64,000 nt of DNA. Source: Lachnospiraceae bacterium (lineage in GTDB: Bacteria > Bacillota > Clostridia > Lachnospirales > Lachnospiraceae). A model generated the notes under the pieces. The model made no database searches and was not told where the DNA came from. It saw nothing but the letters and a program-made list of their open reading frames with translations. Location of the stretch: contig JAQXFO010000027.1 in the NCBI GenBank assembly GCA_029005135.1, forward strand, positions 21,125-85,124, in the 5' to 3' direction. The first letter of the stretch is position 1. Each line of letters opens with the position of its first letter. Positions 1-9,624 of the stretch are shown here, one piece after another. The position numbers were made by a program, and so were the translations under genes.

Positions 1-2
1 TA

Positions 3-1502
3 GAAATTTTGGTATTTGTGGCTTACTTTGTTATTCTGTTCTTCGTCGGCCTTGTCTTTTTCTTCAATGGCAGCAATAAGAATGAGCAGGACTATTTTCT
101 GGGCGGCCGGAGCATGGGGCCCTGGGTCACGGCTATGTCGGCTCAGGCCTCAGATATGTCGGCCTGGCTTCTGATGGGTCTGCCGGGCTCGATCCTGGCC
201 TTCGGCTTCGGCCAGATCTGGATCGGCATCGGCCTGGCGCTGGGTACCGCGGCTAACTGGATCTTCTGCGCGGCACGGCTTCGCAAGCTGAGCAAGGCGG
301 CGGATGATGCCATCACCCTGCCCCAGTATCTGACGAATCGGTTTGCTTCCGACAAGAAGACCCTGCAGATCATCTGCGCGGTCATATTCCTCATTGCCTT
401 TACTGTCTATGTGGCGTCCGCCTTCGTGGCCGGCACCTCAGTTTTTACGATGCTCTTCCCGGGCATTACGGAGAGGACAGCCATGATCGTCTTTGCGCTG
501 ATCATTATCGGCTATACTTTCCTGGGCGGCTTCAAGGCTGTCTGCTGGACTGACTTTTTCCAGGGCATCCTGATGCTGGTCGCCCTGCTGGCCATTCCGA
601 TCATCGTGGCCTTGACGCAGAATCTTGACACCTCCCTGCTGAGCCAGGTTTACAGCTATACGGATGCCGGCGGTTCCATTGTGAACTGCGATTTCGGTGC
701 CGGTCTGTTTTCCGCCTCCTGGCAGGATGTGGTCTCGGGCCTGGGCTGGGGTCTCGGTTACTTCGGCATGCCCCACATCCTGGTGCGCTTCATGTCCATC
801 GAGAAGCCGTCAATGATCAAAAAGTCATCGGTGGTGGCCATCGTCTGGGTCGTTCTGTCCATCGGCGCCGCCTGCCTGCTGGCCTATGATGCCCGCATGA
901 TCGTGGCCGAAGAGCTGCTGCCCAGCGGCCTTCAGAAGACGGTCTTCATCGTGATGGCCCGCCGTTTCTTCCCGCCGGCCGTGGCCGGCCTTCTTCTGGC
1001 AGCGATCATGGCCGCTTCGGTCTCCACGGCCGATTCCCAGCTGCTGGTGGCTTCCAGTTCCTTCACGGCCGATATCTATCAGCCGCTGATCCGCAAGAAA
1101 GCCGGTGAGAAGGAGGTACTCTGGGTGGGCCGTCTGGCGGTCATCATCATCGCCGTGATCGCCTTCTTCATCGCCTCCTCCAAGGGCGCGGGTGCCCAGG
1201 CGATCATGAATATGGTGGAAAATGCCTGGGGGCTCTTCGGGGCCGCCTTCGGACCTGTTGTTCTTCTGTCCCTGTTCTGGCGCCGCTTTAACTATGCCGG
1301 TGCCTGCGCCGGCGTCGTGGCCGGTGCGGCGGTTGATGTGCTGTGGCTCTTCCTGCTGAGCGGTACGGGCGTCTATGAACTGGTGCCGGGCTTTATCGCC
1401 GGCGGTATAGCCGCTGTGATCGTGACCGTTATGACACCGGCGCCGGATAAGAAAGTGACGGCGATCTTCGACCGGGCGACGGCAGCCGATTTCGACGACT
1501 GA
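3..1502 (+). CDS. putP: Sodium/proline symporter (SSS family), 5' end truncated by window
   Basis: Protein motifs DYFLGGRSMGPWVTAMSAQASDMSAWLLMGLPG and GYTFLGGFKAVCWTDFFQG typical of PutP; reading frame open to the window start. Confidence 0.93.
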   Translation, partial: EILVFVAYFVILFFVGLVFFFNGSNKNEQDYFLGGRSMGPWVTAMSAQASDMSAWLLMGLPGSILAFGFGQIWIGIGLALGTAANWIFCAARLRKLSKAADDAITLPQYLTNRFASDKKTLQIICAVIFLIAFTVYVASAFVAGTSVFTMLFPGITERTAMIVFALIIIGYTFLGGFKAVCWTDFFQGILMLVALLAIPIIVALTQNLDTSLLSQVYSYTDAGGSIVNCDFGAGLFSASWQDVVSGLGWGLGYFGMPHILVRFMSIEKPSMIKKSSVVAIVWVVLSIGAACLLAYDARMIVAEELLPSGLQKTVFIVMARRFFPPAVAGLLLAAIMAASVSTADSQLLVASSSFTADIYQPLIRKKAGEKEVLWVGRLAVIIIAVIAFFIASSKGAGAQAIMNMVENAWGLFGAAFGPVVLLSLFWRRFNYAGACAGVVAGAAVDVLWLFLLSGTGVYELVPGFIAGGIAAVIVTVMTPAPDKKVTAIFDRATAADFDD

Positions 1503-1744
1503 TAATGACAATGTTCTGCCGCCGTTGATGCCGGTAAGACTGGCGGGTACCGCGGAACGGGATATTCTGAGGGAGGACATACCTTGCCGCATTATGATAC
1601 CGGAATCATGGTCCTGACGGTCCTGAATATGGTGATCATGTGCCGGCGGTGAACCGGGCTTTGCGGAGGAGCAGAGGCCTGTGCTGGCGGAGCGCTATTG
1701 TGAGAAGCAGGAACAGTCAGGTCCCTGAAACGACAGCAGGAATG

Positions 1745-1790
1745 AAAGACCTTCCGGCCGGACAAGGTACGGCTGAAAGGTCTTTTTTAT
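1745..1790 (+). terminator. Intrinsic terminator downstream of putP
   Basis: AAAGACCTT ... AAAGGTCTTTTTTATTTT hairpin plus T-tract. Confidence 0.7.
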
Positions 1791-1904
1791 TTTGTATTTC
1801 CTGTGTTTTTTCTTTTCAACAGGGCGCATAAGGTGTATCCTTTGAAATTGGATTGATATTAGTCATAACAAAGGTGTCTGTCAGGCACCATTGAAGGACA
1901 AGAT

Positions 1905-4250
1905 ATGAAAAAAACTCTGAAAGATATTGCGGTGGGCTCTAAGGCCACGATCCAAAGTGTCGGAGGCTCCGGGGCTCTGAGGCAGCACCTGCTCGATATG
2001 GGCCTGATCCGGGGGACAGAGGTCACCGTGATAAAATATGCGCCCATGGGCGATCCCATCGAGCTGCGTGTTCACGATTATGAACTGACGCTGCGGCTGT
2101 CCGATGCGGCCTGCATCGAAGTCGATGATACGCCGTGCCAGGCGGCGCCGGCAGGCGGAGACAAGGCGATGCCGGGACGCCGGGCTTCCCATCCCGGTCT
2201 TGGTGAGGGCGGCCGGTTCCATGATAAAAAGGCAGAGAATCCGCTGCCGGAAGGGACGACGCTGACCTTTGCCCTGGTGGGCAATCAGAACTGCGGCAAG
2301 ACGACCCTCTTTAACCAGCTGACGGGCTCCAACCAGCATGTCGGCAATTTCCCGGGGGTGACGGTCGACCGTAAAGACGGTGTGATCAAGGGGCATCCCG
2401 ATACGCTGATCACCGATCTGCCGGGCATTTATTCCATGTCTCCCTACAGCAATGAAGAGATCGTGACCCGTGAATTTGTGCTTTCCGAGAAGCCGCGGGG
2501 CATTATCAATATCGTTGATGCCACGAATATCGAAAGGAATCTCTATCTGACGATGCAGCTCATGGAGCTGGAGATACCCATGGTCGTGGCGCTCAATATG
2601 ATGGATGAGGTGCGGGAAAATCACGGCGCCATCCGCATCAATGAGCTGGAGGATTTCCTCGGCGTGCCGGTGATCCCGATATCGGCGGCCAAGGGCGAGG
2701 GCATCGCAGAGCTGATCGATCATGCGATCCATGTCACCCGTTATCAGGAAAAACCGCGGCGCGTCGATTTCTGTGAGCCCGGTGATGCCGAAAGCGCCGT
2801 TCACCGCTGTATCCACGGCATCATGCATCAGATTGAGGATCATGCCGCCGCCAACGGCGTGCCGGTCCGTTTCGCCGCCAGCAAGCTGGCCGAGGGTGAC
2901 AGCGGCTTCTGCGAGAGATTGAAGCTCAGTCAGAATGAGTGTGAGACCATCGAGCACATGATCAGCCAGATGGAGGACGAAAGGGGCCTCGACAGGGCCT
3001 CCGCCATGGCGGATATGCGTTTCCGCTATATCCTCAGGGCCTGCAGCCGGACGGTCGTCAAGCCGAAGGAGAGCCGCGAGCATATCCGCAGCCGGCGTAT
3101 TGACCGCATCCTGACGGGCCGTTTTACCGGTCTGCCGGCGTTTGTCCTGATCATGGGCCTGGTCTTTTACCTGACTTTCCATGTGATCGGCGCCTCTCTG
3201 CAGTCGCTGCTGGAGAGAGGACTCGAGTACCTGACGGCACAGACGGCGGCGCTGATGACGGCAGCCGGCGTCAACAGCACGGTGGAATCCCTGGTCATCG
3301 ACGGCATTTTTAAGGGGGTGGGCAGCGTACTGACCTTCCTGCCGATCATCGTCACGCTGTTCTTCTTCCTGTCACTGCTGGAGGACAGCGGCTACATGGC
3401 ACGGGTGGCTTTCATTATGGATAAGCTGATGCGCAAATTCGGCCTCTCCGGCCGCTCCATCGTTCCGATGCTGGTCGGCTTCGGCTGCACGGTTCCGGGG
3501 GTCATGGCCAGCCGGACCCTCTCCTCGGAGCGTGACCGCAAGATGACGATCCTTCTGACGCCCTTCATGAGCTGTTCCGCCAAGATGCCTATATACGCCT
3601 TTTTTTCCGCCATGTTTTTCCCGGACAGGGCGGCGCTGGTGATGATCGGTCTGTATGTCTTCGGTATTGCGGTCGGTATCCTCTTTGCCTGCCTGCTGAA
3701 GGGAACCTTTTTCCGGGGAGAACCGGTGCCCTTTGTGATGGAACTGCCCAATTACCGGATGCCCGGCTTCAAAAACGTGATGCAGCTTTTGTGGGATAAG
3801 GCCAAAGACTTCCTTCAGAGGGCTTTTACCGTCATTTTTATCGCTACCATCGTGATCTGGTTCCTGCAGAATTTCTCGGTGACGCTGAACATGGTGTCCG
3901 ATACCGCTGACAGTATGCTGGCGCTTCTGGCCGGTGTGCTGGCGCCGCTCTTTAAACCGCTCGGCTTCGGCGATTGGCGCATGGTCACCGCTCTTCTGAC
4001 AGGCTTTCTGGCTAAGGAGAGCGTGGTCTCGACGATGACGATTCTCTTCGGCAGCACCGAGGCGATCCTGGGGGCGATGACGGTACCGGCAGCCGCCTCT
4101 TTCCTGGTCTTCTGTCTTCTGTATACGCCCTGTGTGGCCGCCGTGGCATCGATCCGGCGCGAGCTGGGCCGTTCCTGGGCCATGGGTGTCGTGATCATCC
4201 AATGCGTGATCGCTTATATGGCGGCATTTCTTGTCTTCCTGATCCTCTGA
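1905..4250 (+). CDS. feoB: Ferrous iron transporter: N-terminal FeoA domain fused to FeoB
   Basis: FeoA-like N-terminus (LLDMGLIRGTEVTVIKYAPMGDPIELRVHDYELTLR) followed by FeoB G-domain (GNQNCGKTTLFNQLTG, NFPGVTVDRK, DLPGIYS) and FeoB membrane region. Confidence 0.95.
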   Translation: MKKTLKDIAVGSKATIQSVGGSGALRQHLLDMGLIRGTEVTVIKYAPMGDPIELRVHDYELTLRLSDAACIEVDDTPCQAAPAGGDKAMPGRRASHPGLGEGGRFHDKKAENPLPEGTTLTFALVGNQNCGKTTLFNQLTGSNQHVGNFPGVTVDRKDGVIKGHPDTLITDLPGIYSMSPYSNEEIVTREFVLSEKPRGIINIVDATNIERNLYLTMQLMELEIPMVVALNMMDEVRENHGAIRINELEDFLGVPVIPISAAKGEGIAELIDHAIHVTRYQEKPRRVDFCEPGDAESAVHRCIHGIMHQIEDHAAANGVPVRFAASKLAEGDSGFCERLKLSQNECETIEHMISQMEDERGLDRASAMADMRFRYILRACSRTVVKPKESREHIRSRRIDRILTGRFTGLPAFVLIMGLVFYLTFHVIGASLQSLLERGLEYLTAQTAALMTAAGVNSTVESLVIDGIFKGVGSVLTFLPIIVTLFFFLSLLEDSGYMARVAFIMDKLMRKFGLSGRSIVPMLVGFGCTVPGVMASRTLSSERDRKMTILLTPFMSCSAKMPIYAFFSAMFFPDRAALVMIGLYVFGIAVGILFACLLKGTFFRGEPVPFVMELPNYRMPGFKNVMQLLWDKAKDFLQRAFTVIFIATIVIWFLQNFSVTLNMVSDTADSMLALLAGVLAPLFKPLGFGDWRMVTALLTGFLAKESVVSTMTILFGSTEAILGAMTVPAAASFLVFCLLYTPCVAAVASIRRELGRSWAMGVVIIQCVIAYMAAFLVFLIL

Positions 4251-4294
4251 GAGAGTTACCGCCGGTGACAGCACAAGTGTATTGTGATATAGAA

Positions 4295-4327
4295 AAGACC
4301 CCGGGTTAATTGAAAACCCGGGGTCTT
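4295..4327. terminator. Bidirectional intrinsic terminator between feoB and the epimerase gene
   Basis: AAGACCCCGGGTTaattgaAAACCCGGGGTCTT perfect hairpin between convergent genes. Confidence 0.85.
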
Positions 4328-4343
4328 ATTCTGAAGAACAGGA

Positions 4344-5231
4344 TTATCCACCGATGACGATTTCGAAGGCGTAGCGCTTTGATTCGCCCGGATCGGCAAA
4401 CTGGCACAGGCGTTTTTCTTCGAAAATGTCGCCTTCATCGCTGCAGGTGGACATGCCGATCCACGGTTCGATCGCCAGGAAATCGGCGTGTTTTTTCGTG
4501 GACCACAGCATGATGTAGCTGAAATCGGCAAAGTTTAGGGTCAGCGTCTTGGCGCTCTTGCGGGAGGCCAGGGTGATGCTGCGGGATTTCAGCTCGTCCA
4601 GGCAGACCAGGTCAATGTCAAAGTAGGCGTGAGTAAGAGGCAGGATCTTCTGATGATCGAGGAACGGTGTCCGGACCGAGACATCGAAGAGGGCGGTTTC
4701 CGTATCGTCACGCGGCACGGTGCAGGTCTCTTCCTCGCTGAATTCCAGATAGTAATCCTCATAGGTCTCGCCCTCCAGAACCGGGCAGCAGAAGCCCGGA
4801 TGACCGCCCAGCATAAAGGGCATGACTTCTTCCGTCTCCAGATTGGTGACGGTGAAAGCCACCTCCAGAGCGTTCCCCTTCAGCGTGTAGGTGATGTCAA
4901 AACGGAAACGGAAGGGGAAGGCCTCGATCATGGCGTCATCGGCGGTGACGGACATGGTGACCGTCGTATCCTTGTGCGCGGTGCAGGTAAAGTCAGCGTT
5001 TTTCAGAAGACCGTGGCGCGGCATCTTCGTGATCTTGCCGTTTCTCAGAACAGCTTCGTTATTGCGGATGCTGCCGCAGATCGGGAAGCAGGTCGGATCC
5101 TGTCCCTTCCAGAAGCCGGGATCGCCCTGCCAGAGACGTTCGACGCCTTCGCTGTCTTTGATGGAGGTCAGCGCGCCGGCCGCCGTGGAGACCGTGACGG
5201 TCAGGGAGTCATTTTTAATAACGTATTCCAT
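4344..5231 (-). CDS. Aldose 1-epimerase family protein (galactose mutarotase-like)
   Basis: LWQGDPGFWKGQDPTCFPICGSIRNN and MLGGHPGFCCP motifs of the mutarotase superfamily. Confidence 0.85.
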   Translation of the reverse strand: MEYVIKNDSLTVTVSTAAGALTSIKDSEGVERLWQGDPGFWKGQDPTCFPICGSIRNNEAVLRNGKITKMPRHGLLKNADFTCTAHKDTTVTMSVTADDAMIEAFPFRFRFDITYTLKGNALEVAFTVTNLETEEVMPFMLGGHPGFCCPVLEGETYEDYYLEFSEEETCTVPRDDTETALFDVSVRTPFLDHQKILPLTHAYFDIDLVCLDELKSRSITLASRKSAKTLTLNFADFSYIMLWSTKKHADFLAIEPWIGMSTCSDEGDIFEEKRLCQFADPGESKRYAFEIVIGG

Positions 5232-5461
5232 AGTTTTCTCCTTATCAGCCGATAAAGGCTTATGTCAGCTTACGGCCGGGGGTCACTTGCCTGACCGCCG
5301 GCACTACTTCGTCTATTTTAGCAGATGACGGAAAAAAGAAAAGGCGCCCTGTCCTTTGCGGAAAAGTTTTCACTGTAAGAGGGCATCAGAGGATGCCGGC
5401 ATCACAGACATGGCCATTTTTATCCTTTTGTGAGACAATGCCGGTGAGGTGTGAAAAAGTC

Positions 5462-5492
5462 TTGACTTTCCATCTTGTGGAAGGTGTATGGT
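5462..5492 (+). promoter_or_regulatory. MerR-type promoter: TTGACT-19 bp-TATGGT with dyad in the spacer
   Basis: TTGACT 5462-5467, TATGGT 5487-5492, 19-nt spacer carrying CTTTCCA tcttg TGGAAGG. Confidence 0.6.
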
Positions 5493-5520
5493 GCTCTCAT
5501 CTCATAGGGAAAGGAGCTTT

Positions 5521-6165
5521 ATGAAGATCAACGAAGTGGAGCATATCGTCGGCATCACCAAGAAAAATATCCGGTTTTATGAAGAGCAGGGGCTTATCCG
5601 GCCGACACGGAACCTGGCCAACGGCTATCGTTCTTATACGGAGGAGGATGCCGAACGGCTGCTGAAGGTCAAACTGCTTCGCCGGCTGAATATTCCCATT
5701 GAAGAGATCCGCCGGATCATCGAGGGACATCTGAAGCTGACCGATTGTCTTGAGAGACACCAGATCATACTCAGACATGAGGCGTCGAATCTTCAGGTGA
5801 TCAGTGATGTCTGCAGCCGGATGGCGGAGGAGGGCTGTGAATTCGCGGATTTTCCGGCCCGTCGTTATCTCAGTGAACTGGATGAACTGGAGAAAGGGGG
5901 CAATCGGTTTGTGAAGGTGAAAAAAGTGGATGAGAAGAGCCGCCGGCGCAGTGCGGGTATCGCCGCGGCCGTCATGATTCTTCTGATGGTGTTTGTTGAG
6001 GTTCTTTTTATTTCCGTTCTGATGTCGGACCCTGAGGTGCCGCTGCCGGCGGCGATTTTTCTGACAGGAATTCCTGTGATCGTTACGGTGGGGATTCTGC
6101 TGGCCCTGAGAGAACGTATGCGTGAGATAAAGGAAGGAGAATACGATGAAGCTCTTAAGTATTGA
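5521..6165 (+). CDS. MerR family transcriptional regulator with C-terminal transmembrane segments
   Basis: MKINEVEHIVGITKKNIRFYEEQGLIRPTRNLANGYRSYTEEDAERL HTH_MerR; RBS aaaggag; two hydrophobic C-terminal stretches. Confidence 0.88.
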   Translation: MKINEVEHIVGITKKNIRFYEEQGLIRPTRNLANGYRSYTEEDAERLLKVKLLRRLNIPIEEIRRIIEGHLKLTDCLERHQIILRHEASNLQVISDVCSRMAEEGCEFADFPARRYLSELDELEKGGNRFVKVKKVDEKSRRRSAGIAAAVMILLMVFVEVLFISVLMSDPEVPLPAAIFLTGIPVIVTVGILLALRERMREIKEGEYDEALKY

Positions 6166-6478
6166 ATACATTCCCGGCAAGAAGATTGAGGCCCTCGGCC
6201 TTGTGAGAGGGACGACCGTGCAGTGCCGGAATATCGGCAAGGACTTTATGTCCGGCATGAAGACGCTGGTGGGCGGTGAGGTGACGGCCTATACGGAAAT
6301 GCTTGTGGAAGCCCGTCAGATCGCCACCAAGCGCATGGTGGATGAGGCGGAAACTCTCGGCGCCGATGCCGTCATCGATGTGAAATTCGGCTCCTCTGCC
6401 ATCATGTCGGGGGCAGCCGAGGTTATCGCCTACGGCACCGCCGTTAAGATTATCGGTGAGTGTGACGTCGTGGGATGA
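6146..6478 (+). CDS. YbjQ family (DUF74) heavy-metal-binding-domain-like protein
   Basis: Conserved RNIGKDFMSGMKTLVGGEVTAYTEML ... EAETLGADAVIDVKFGSS signature. Confidence 0.9.
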   Translation: MKLLSIEYIPGKKIEALGLVRGTTVQCRNIGKDFMSGMKTLVGGEVTAYTEMLVEARQIATKRMVDEAETLGADAVIDVKFGSSAIMSGAAEVIAYGTAVKIIGECDVVG

Positions 6479-6585
6479 CAAAACGGCCTTTTTCGGTTAG
6501 TATAATCAGTATCTCCCGGTGAGACGGGCTTCGGTATGGCCGGGGCCTGTCTTTTTCGGACTGAACGGAAAAGAGAGGAATCCTG

Positions 6586-6876
6586 ATGAAAACAATCGAC
6601 GATGAAGAAGAGGAAGAACCGGTAAAGAAGGGTTTCGGCGAAGCCTATTATGCCGTTTTATCCATCGGCATGGGCCTGGCGGCTTTTCTGATGATGTTCA
6701 TACCGGCGACGACGGGATCCATTGCCTGTTTTGCACCGGCTATTCTGAGTGTTATCAGCGGCATTGCGGGACTTCGTTCCCGCTATAGGCTTGCTTCAGT
6801 CATAGGCCTTCTTCTGGGGCTGGCCTGGTTTGCCTTTGTGATCATCGGTGTGTTGATCCTGATGAGGGCGGGATAA
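6586..6876 (+). CDS. Small membrane protein (DUF4190-like)
   Basis: Two hydrophobic segments, acidic N-terminus; RBS agaggaatcctgATG. Confidence 0.55.
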   Translation: MKTIDDEEEEEPVKKGFGEAYYAVLSIGMGLAAFLMMFIPATTGSIACFAPAILSVISGIAGLRSRYRLASVIGLLLGLAWFAFVIIGVLILMRAG

Positions 6877-6880
6877 CGGC

Positions 6881-7402
6881 ATGGTCAATCTTATCATCGG
6901 TAATCTGCTGTCAGCGGCAGCGGCTGTTTTTATGGCAGCGGCCAACTGGTCCGATAAGAAGACGACCAGCTTCCGCTATCAATGCCTCCAGTGCCTGATC
7001 CTGGCGGCGGCTTCTGTGTTCTTCGGCTCCTATGCCGGCGTGACGACCCTGCTGCTCTGTGCCGGGCGCAATTATCTCATCGGCATTGAGCGGTATACGG
7101 GGCGGATCTGCGTGATCTTCATGATCCTGACGGGGGGTGTCGGTGTCCTGGTCAACAACCGGGGCCTCCTCGGTCTGCTGCCGGTGGCCGCCACCGTGAT
7201 TTACTGTGCCGGCAGCTATCTGGCCCGCCGCATCATGGCCGTCAAGGTGAATATCCTTTTCAATCAGATTGCCTGGCTTATCTACGAGGCTTCGGTGATG
7301 GATATCGTCTCGGCGGCAACAGATGCCGTGACCATGGTGATTCTGATTGTTTCCATGGTGCGGTTGGGAAAAAAGAAGGAGATCGTGCATGATCTGGGAT
7401 AA
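6881..7402 (+). CDS. YgjV family inner membrane protein
   Basis: Multi-TM protein with NWSDKKTTSFRYQCLQ and YLIGIERYTGRI features of the YgjV family. Confidence 0.65.
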   Translation: MVNLIIGNLLSAAAAVFMAAANWSDKKTTSFRYQCLQCLILAAASVFFGSYAGVTTLLLCAGRNYLIGIERYTGRICVIFMILTGGVGVLVNNRGLLGLLPVAATVIYCAGSYLARRIMAVKVNILFNQIAWLIYEASVMDIVSAATDAVTMVILIVSMVRLGKKKEIVHDLG

Positions 7403-8189
7403 AATCAAAGACTACCTTTTGTCACCGGCACCGCTCCTGTCGGTTCTGGTGATTGTGGCCGCCGTCATTTTGTGGCGGCTTTTTGCCTCATTTATCACGA
7501 AGCGCCTTTCCCGGCTGGATGACAGACCCGCCGTGAAACGGTCTGTGAAATCCATACTGACGGTCTGCCGCATCATCGGTGCCTTTATTCTCGGTGTGGC
7601 GGTGCTCCAGATTAACGGCGTCAAGGTGTCGTCTCTGCTGGCAGGTCTGGGCATCACCGGCATCATCGTCGGCTACGGGCTGCAGGATCTGCTGAATGAC
7701 TGGGTTATGGGCGCTGCGATCATCATCGACAATTATTTTGTTCTTGGAGATTATATCCAGGTGGAGGATGTGATCGGGCAGGTAGAGAAGCTTTCACTCA
7801 AATGTACCCGCATCCGCGATATGTACACGGGCAATATCGTCACGATCAATAACCGTCTGCTGTCGAAGGTGCAGATCATTTCGGATTTCACGGCGGTACG
7901 CGTGCCGATCCCCTATGAGATGCCTGTGGGTGAGATGAACACCCTGATGGCGCTGCTTCAGGAAGAGATGAAAAAAATAAGCGGTGTGACCGGTGTCCGG
8001 CTCCTGGGAATACAGGAACTCGGGGAATCACAGATCACACAGCTTATTCGTCTGGATCTGGCACATAAGAAGGATCGCCCCCAGGTGACACGGGATGCGC
8101 TGACGACGATCCACCGTGTCTTCGATGAACGTCATGTTGCGATCCCGTACAATCAGCTGGATGTTCACATCAGCGCCACGGGAAAGTGA
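7389..8189 (+). CDS. mscS: Small-conductance mechanosensitive channel (MscS family)
   Basis: SLLAGLGITGIIVGYGLQDLLNDWVMGAAIIIDNYFVLGDYIQVEDVIGQVEKLSLKCTRIRD typical MscS core. Confidence 0.93.
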   Translation: MIWDKIKDYLLSPAPLLSVLVIVAAVILWRLFASFITKRLSRLDDRPAVKRSVKSILTVCRIIGAFILGVAVLQINGVKVSSLLAGLGITGIIVGYGLQDLLNDWVMGAAIIIDNYFVLGDYIQVEDVIGQVEKLSLKCTRIRDMYTGNIVTINNRLLSKVQIISDFTAVRVPIPYEMPVGEMNTLMALLQEEMKKISGVTGVRLLGIQELGESQITQLIRLDLAHKKDRPQVTRDALTTIHRVFDERHVAIPYNQLDVHISATGK

Positions 8190-9540
8190 TGAGGCCGTAG
8201 ATATAGAGGACCAGGATGATGGCCGGGACGACGTAAGAGAAGAGCGGACGCATCCAGGCTTTGATCTTCAGGCCTTTGCCGGCATTGGCTTCGGCCACGA
8301 AGCCGTCCCAGCCCCAGCCGATACGGGTGGTACAGAAAAGGGCAAAACACAGAGACCCCAGGGGCAGGATATTGGTACTGACGATGAAGTCCCAGAAATC
8401 CAGCCAGACCGTGCCTTCAGCGAAGGGCTGGAAGTGCCAGACACTGAAGCCCAGGGCCGTGGTCAGGGCCAGAAGGAAGATGCTCAGACCACAGACGACA
8501 CCGGTGAAGGGACGCTTCCAACCGGTCTTTTCCCGGACGGCGGCGATGATCGCCTCCAGGACGGTCAGCTCGGTGGAGAGGGCGGCAAAGACCATGAAGA
8601 GGAAGAACAGGCTTCCCCAGAGACGGCCGCCTTCCATATGGCTGAACACAACGGCCATCGTGTCGAAGAGCAGGGAAGGCCCGGCATTGACTTCGACACC
8701 GTAGGTAAAACAGGCCGGGAAGATGATGAGGCCCGCCGTGATGGCCACAAAGGTGTCCAGGAGGATGACATACAGCGATTCCCCCATCAGAGAATGGGAT
8801 TTGTCGATGTAGCTGCCGAAGATGGCGACGCCGCCCATGCCGATGGAGAGGGTGAAGAAGGCCTGATTCATGGCACTGACGATGACCTGGGGCGTCAGCT
8901 TCGAAAAGTCGGGCATCAGGTAGAAACGGATGCCGCCGGCGGCACCGTCCAGGAGGCAGCTGCGGACCGCCAGCACAAGAATCAGGATGAGGAGAGCGCT
9001 CATCATGTATTTGATGACCCGCTCCAGCCCCTTCTGCAGATTGAAACACAGAATGACGATGCTGATGATCATGGTGAGGGCCAGATAGGTTACATTGACG
9101 GCCGGGGAGCTGATCATGCCGCCGAAGCTCAGCCCGGCAGTGCGCCCGGAGACAAAACGGCAGAAATAACAGATCATCCAGCCGGTGACCACGGAGTAAA
9201 AGGCCAGCAGGCAGATATTGCCGATCAGGCCGACGGTACCGTGGATATGCCATTTCTGACCGGGCTTTTCAAGGCGGGGATACATGCCCAGCAGACCGGC
9301 CTGTGAGGCGCGGCCGACGGCGAATTCCATCGTCATGATGGGAAGCCCGAGGACAGCCAGACAGATCAGATAGACCAGGACAAAGGCACCGCCACCGGAT
9401 TGACCGACTATCCAGGGGAATTTCCAGACATTGCCGCAGCCGATGGCACAGCCGGCGGACAGGAAAATGAAGCCCAGACGACTTTGCAGATGTTCACGTT
9501 CCATAACAATATCCCTTTCTGAATGATAAATTTCAGTCAT
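8170..9540 (-). CDS. Neurotransmitter:sodium symporter (NSS/SNF) family transporter
   Basis: SRLGFIFLSAGCAIGCGNVWKFPWIVGQSGGGAFVLVYLICL signature of NSS family. Confidence 0.95.
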   Translation of the reverse strand: MTEIYHSERDIVMEREHLQSRLGFIFLSAGCAIGCGNVWKFPWIVGQSGGGAFVLVYLICLAVLGLPIMTMEFAVGRASQAGLLGMYPRLEKPGQKWHIHGTVGLIGNICLLAFYSVVTGWMICYFCRFVSGRTAGLSFGGMISSPAVNVTYLALTMIISIVILCFNLQKGLERVIKYMMSALLILILVLAVRSCLLDGAAGGIRFYLMPDFSKLTPQVIVSAMNQAFFTLSIGMGGVAIFGSYIDKSHSLMGESLYVILLDTFVAITAGLIIFPACFTYGVEVNAGPSLLFDTMAVVFSHMEGGRLWGSLFFLFMVFAALSTELTVLEAIIAAVREKTGWKRPFTGVVCGLSIFLLALTTALGFSVWHFQPFAEGTVWLDFWDFIVSTNILPLGSLCFALFCTTRIGWGWDGFVAEANAGKGLKIKAWMRPLFSYVVPAIILVLYIYGLITFPWR

Positions 9541-9576
9541 ATTGATTATAGTTGATGGGGAATGTTAAAAAAAATT

Positions 9577-9598
9577 GATAGTTTCGTGTTATACTATC
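9577..9598. promoter_or_regulatory. Candidate LysR-type operator in divergent NSS/LysR intergenic region
   Basis: GATAGT ttcgtgttat ACTATC perfect 6-bp dyad with T-N11-A-type geometry. Confidence 0.55.
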
Positions 9599-9624
9599 GA
9601 AAAACGTGATGACAGGAGACGCCT

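Noticed and set aside
1583-1726. Possible small membrane ORF (TTG start, PHYDTGIMVLTVLNMVIMCRR) continuing in another frame as AGGEPGFAEEQRPVLAERYCEKQEQSGP
   Set aside because: Requires a frameshift and a TTG start; the RBS-like gggagga is suggestive but the evidence is too thin without comparison to relatives.
1881-3182. 433-aa minus-strand ORF opposite feoB
   Set aside because: Shadow ORF of feoAB coding region.
8116-9306. 396-aa plus-strand ORF opposite the NSS transporter
   Set aside because: Highly charged, repetitive low-information composition; antisense to a definite transporter gene.
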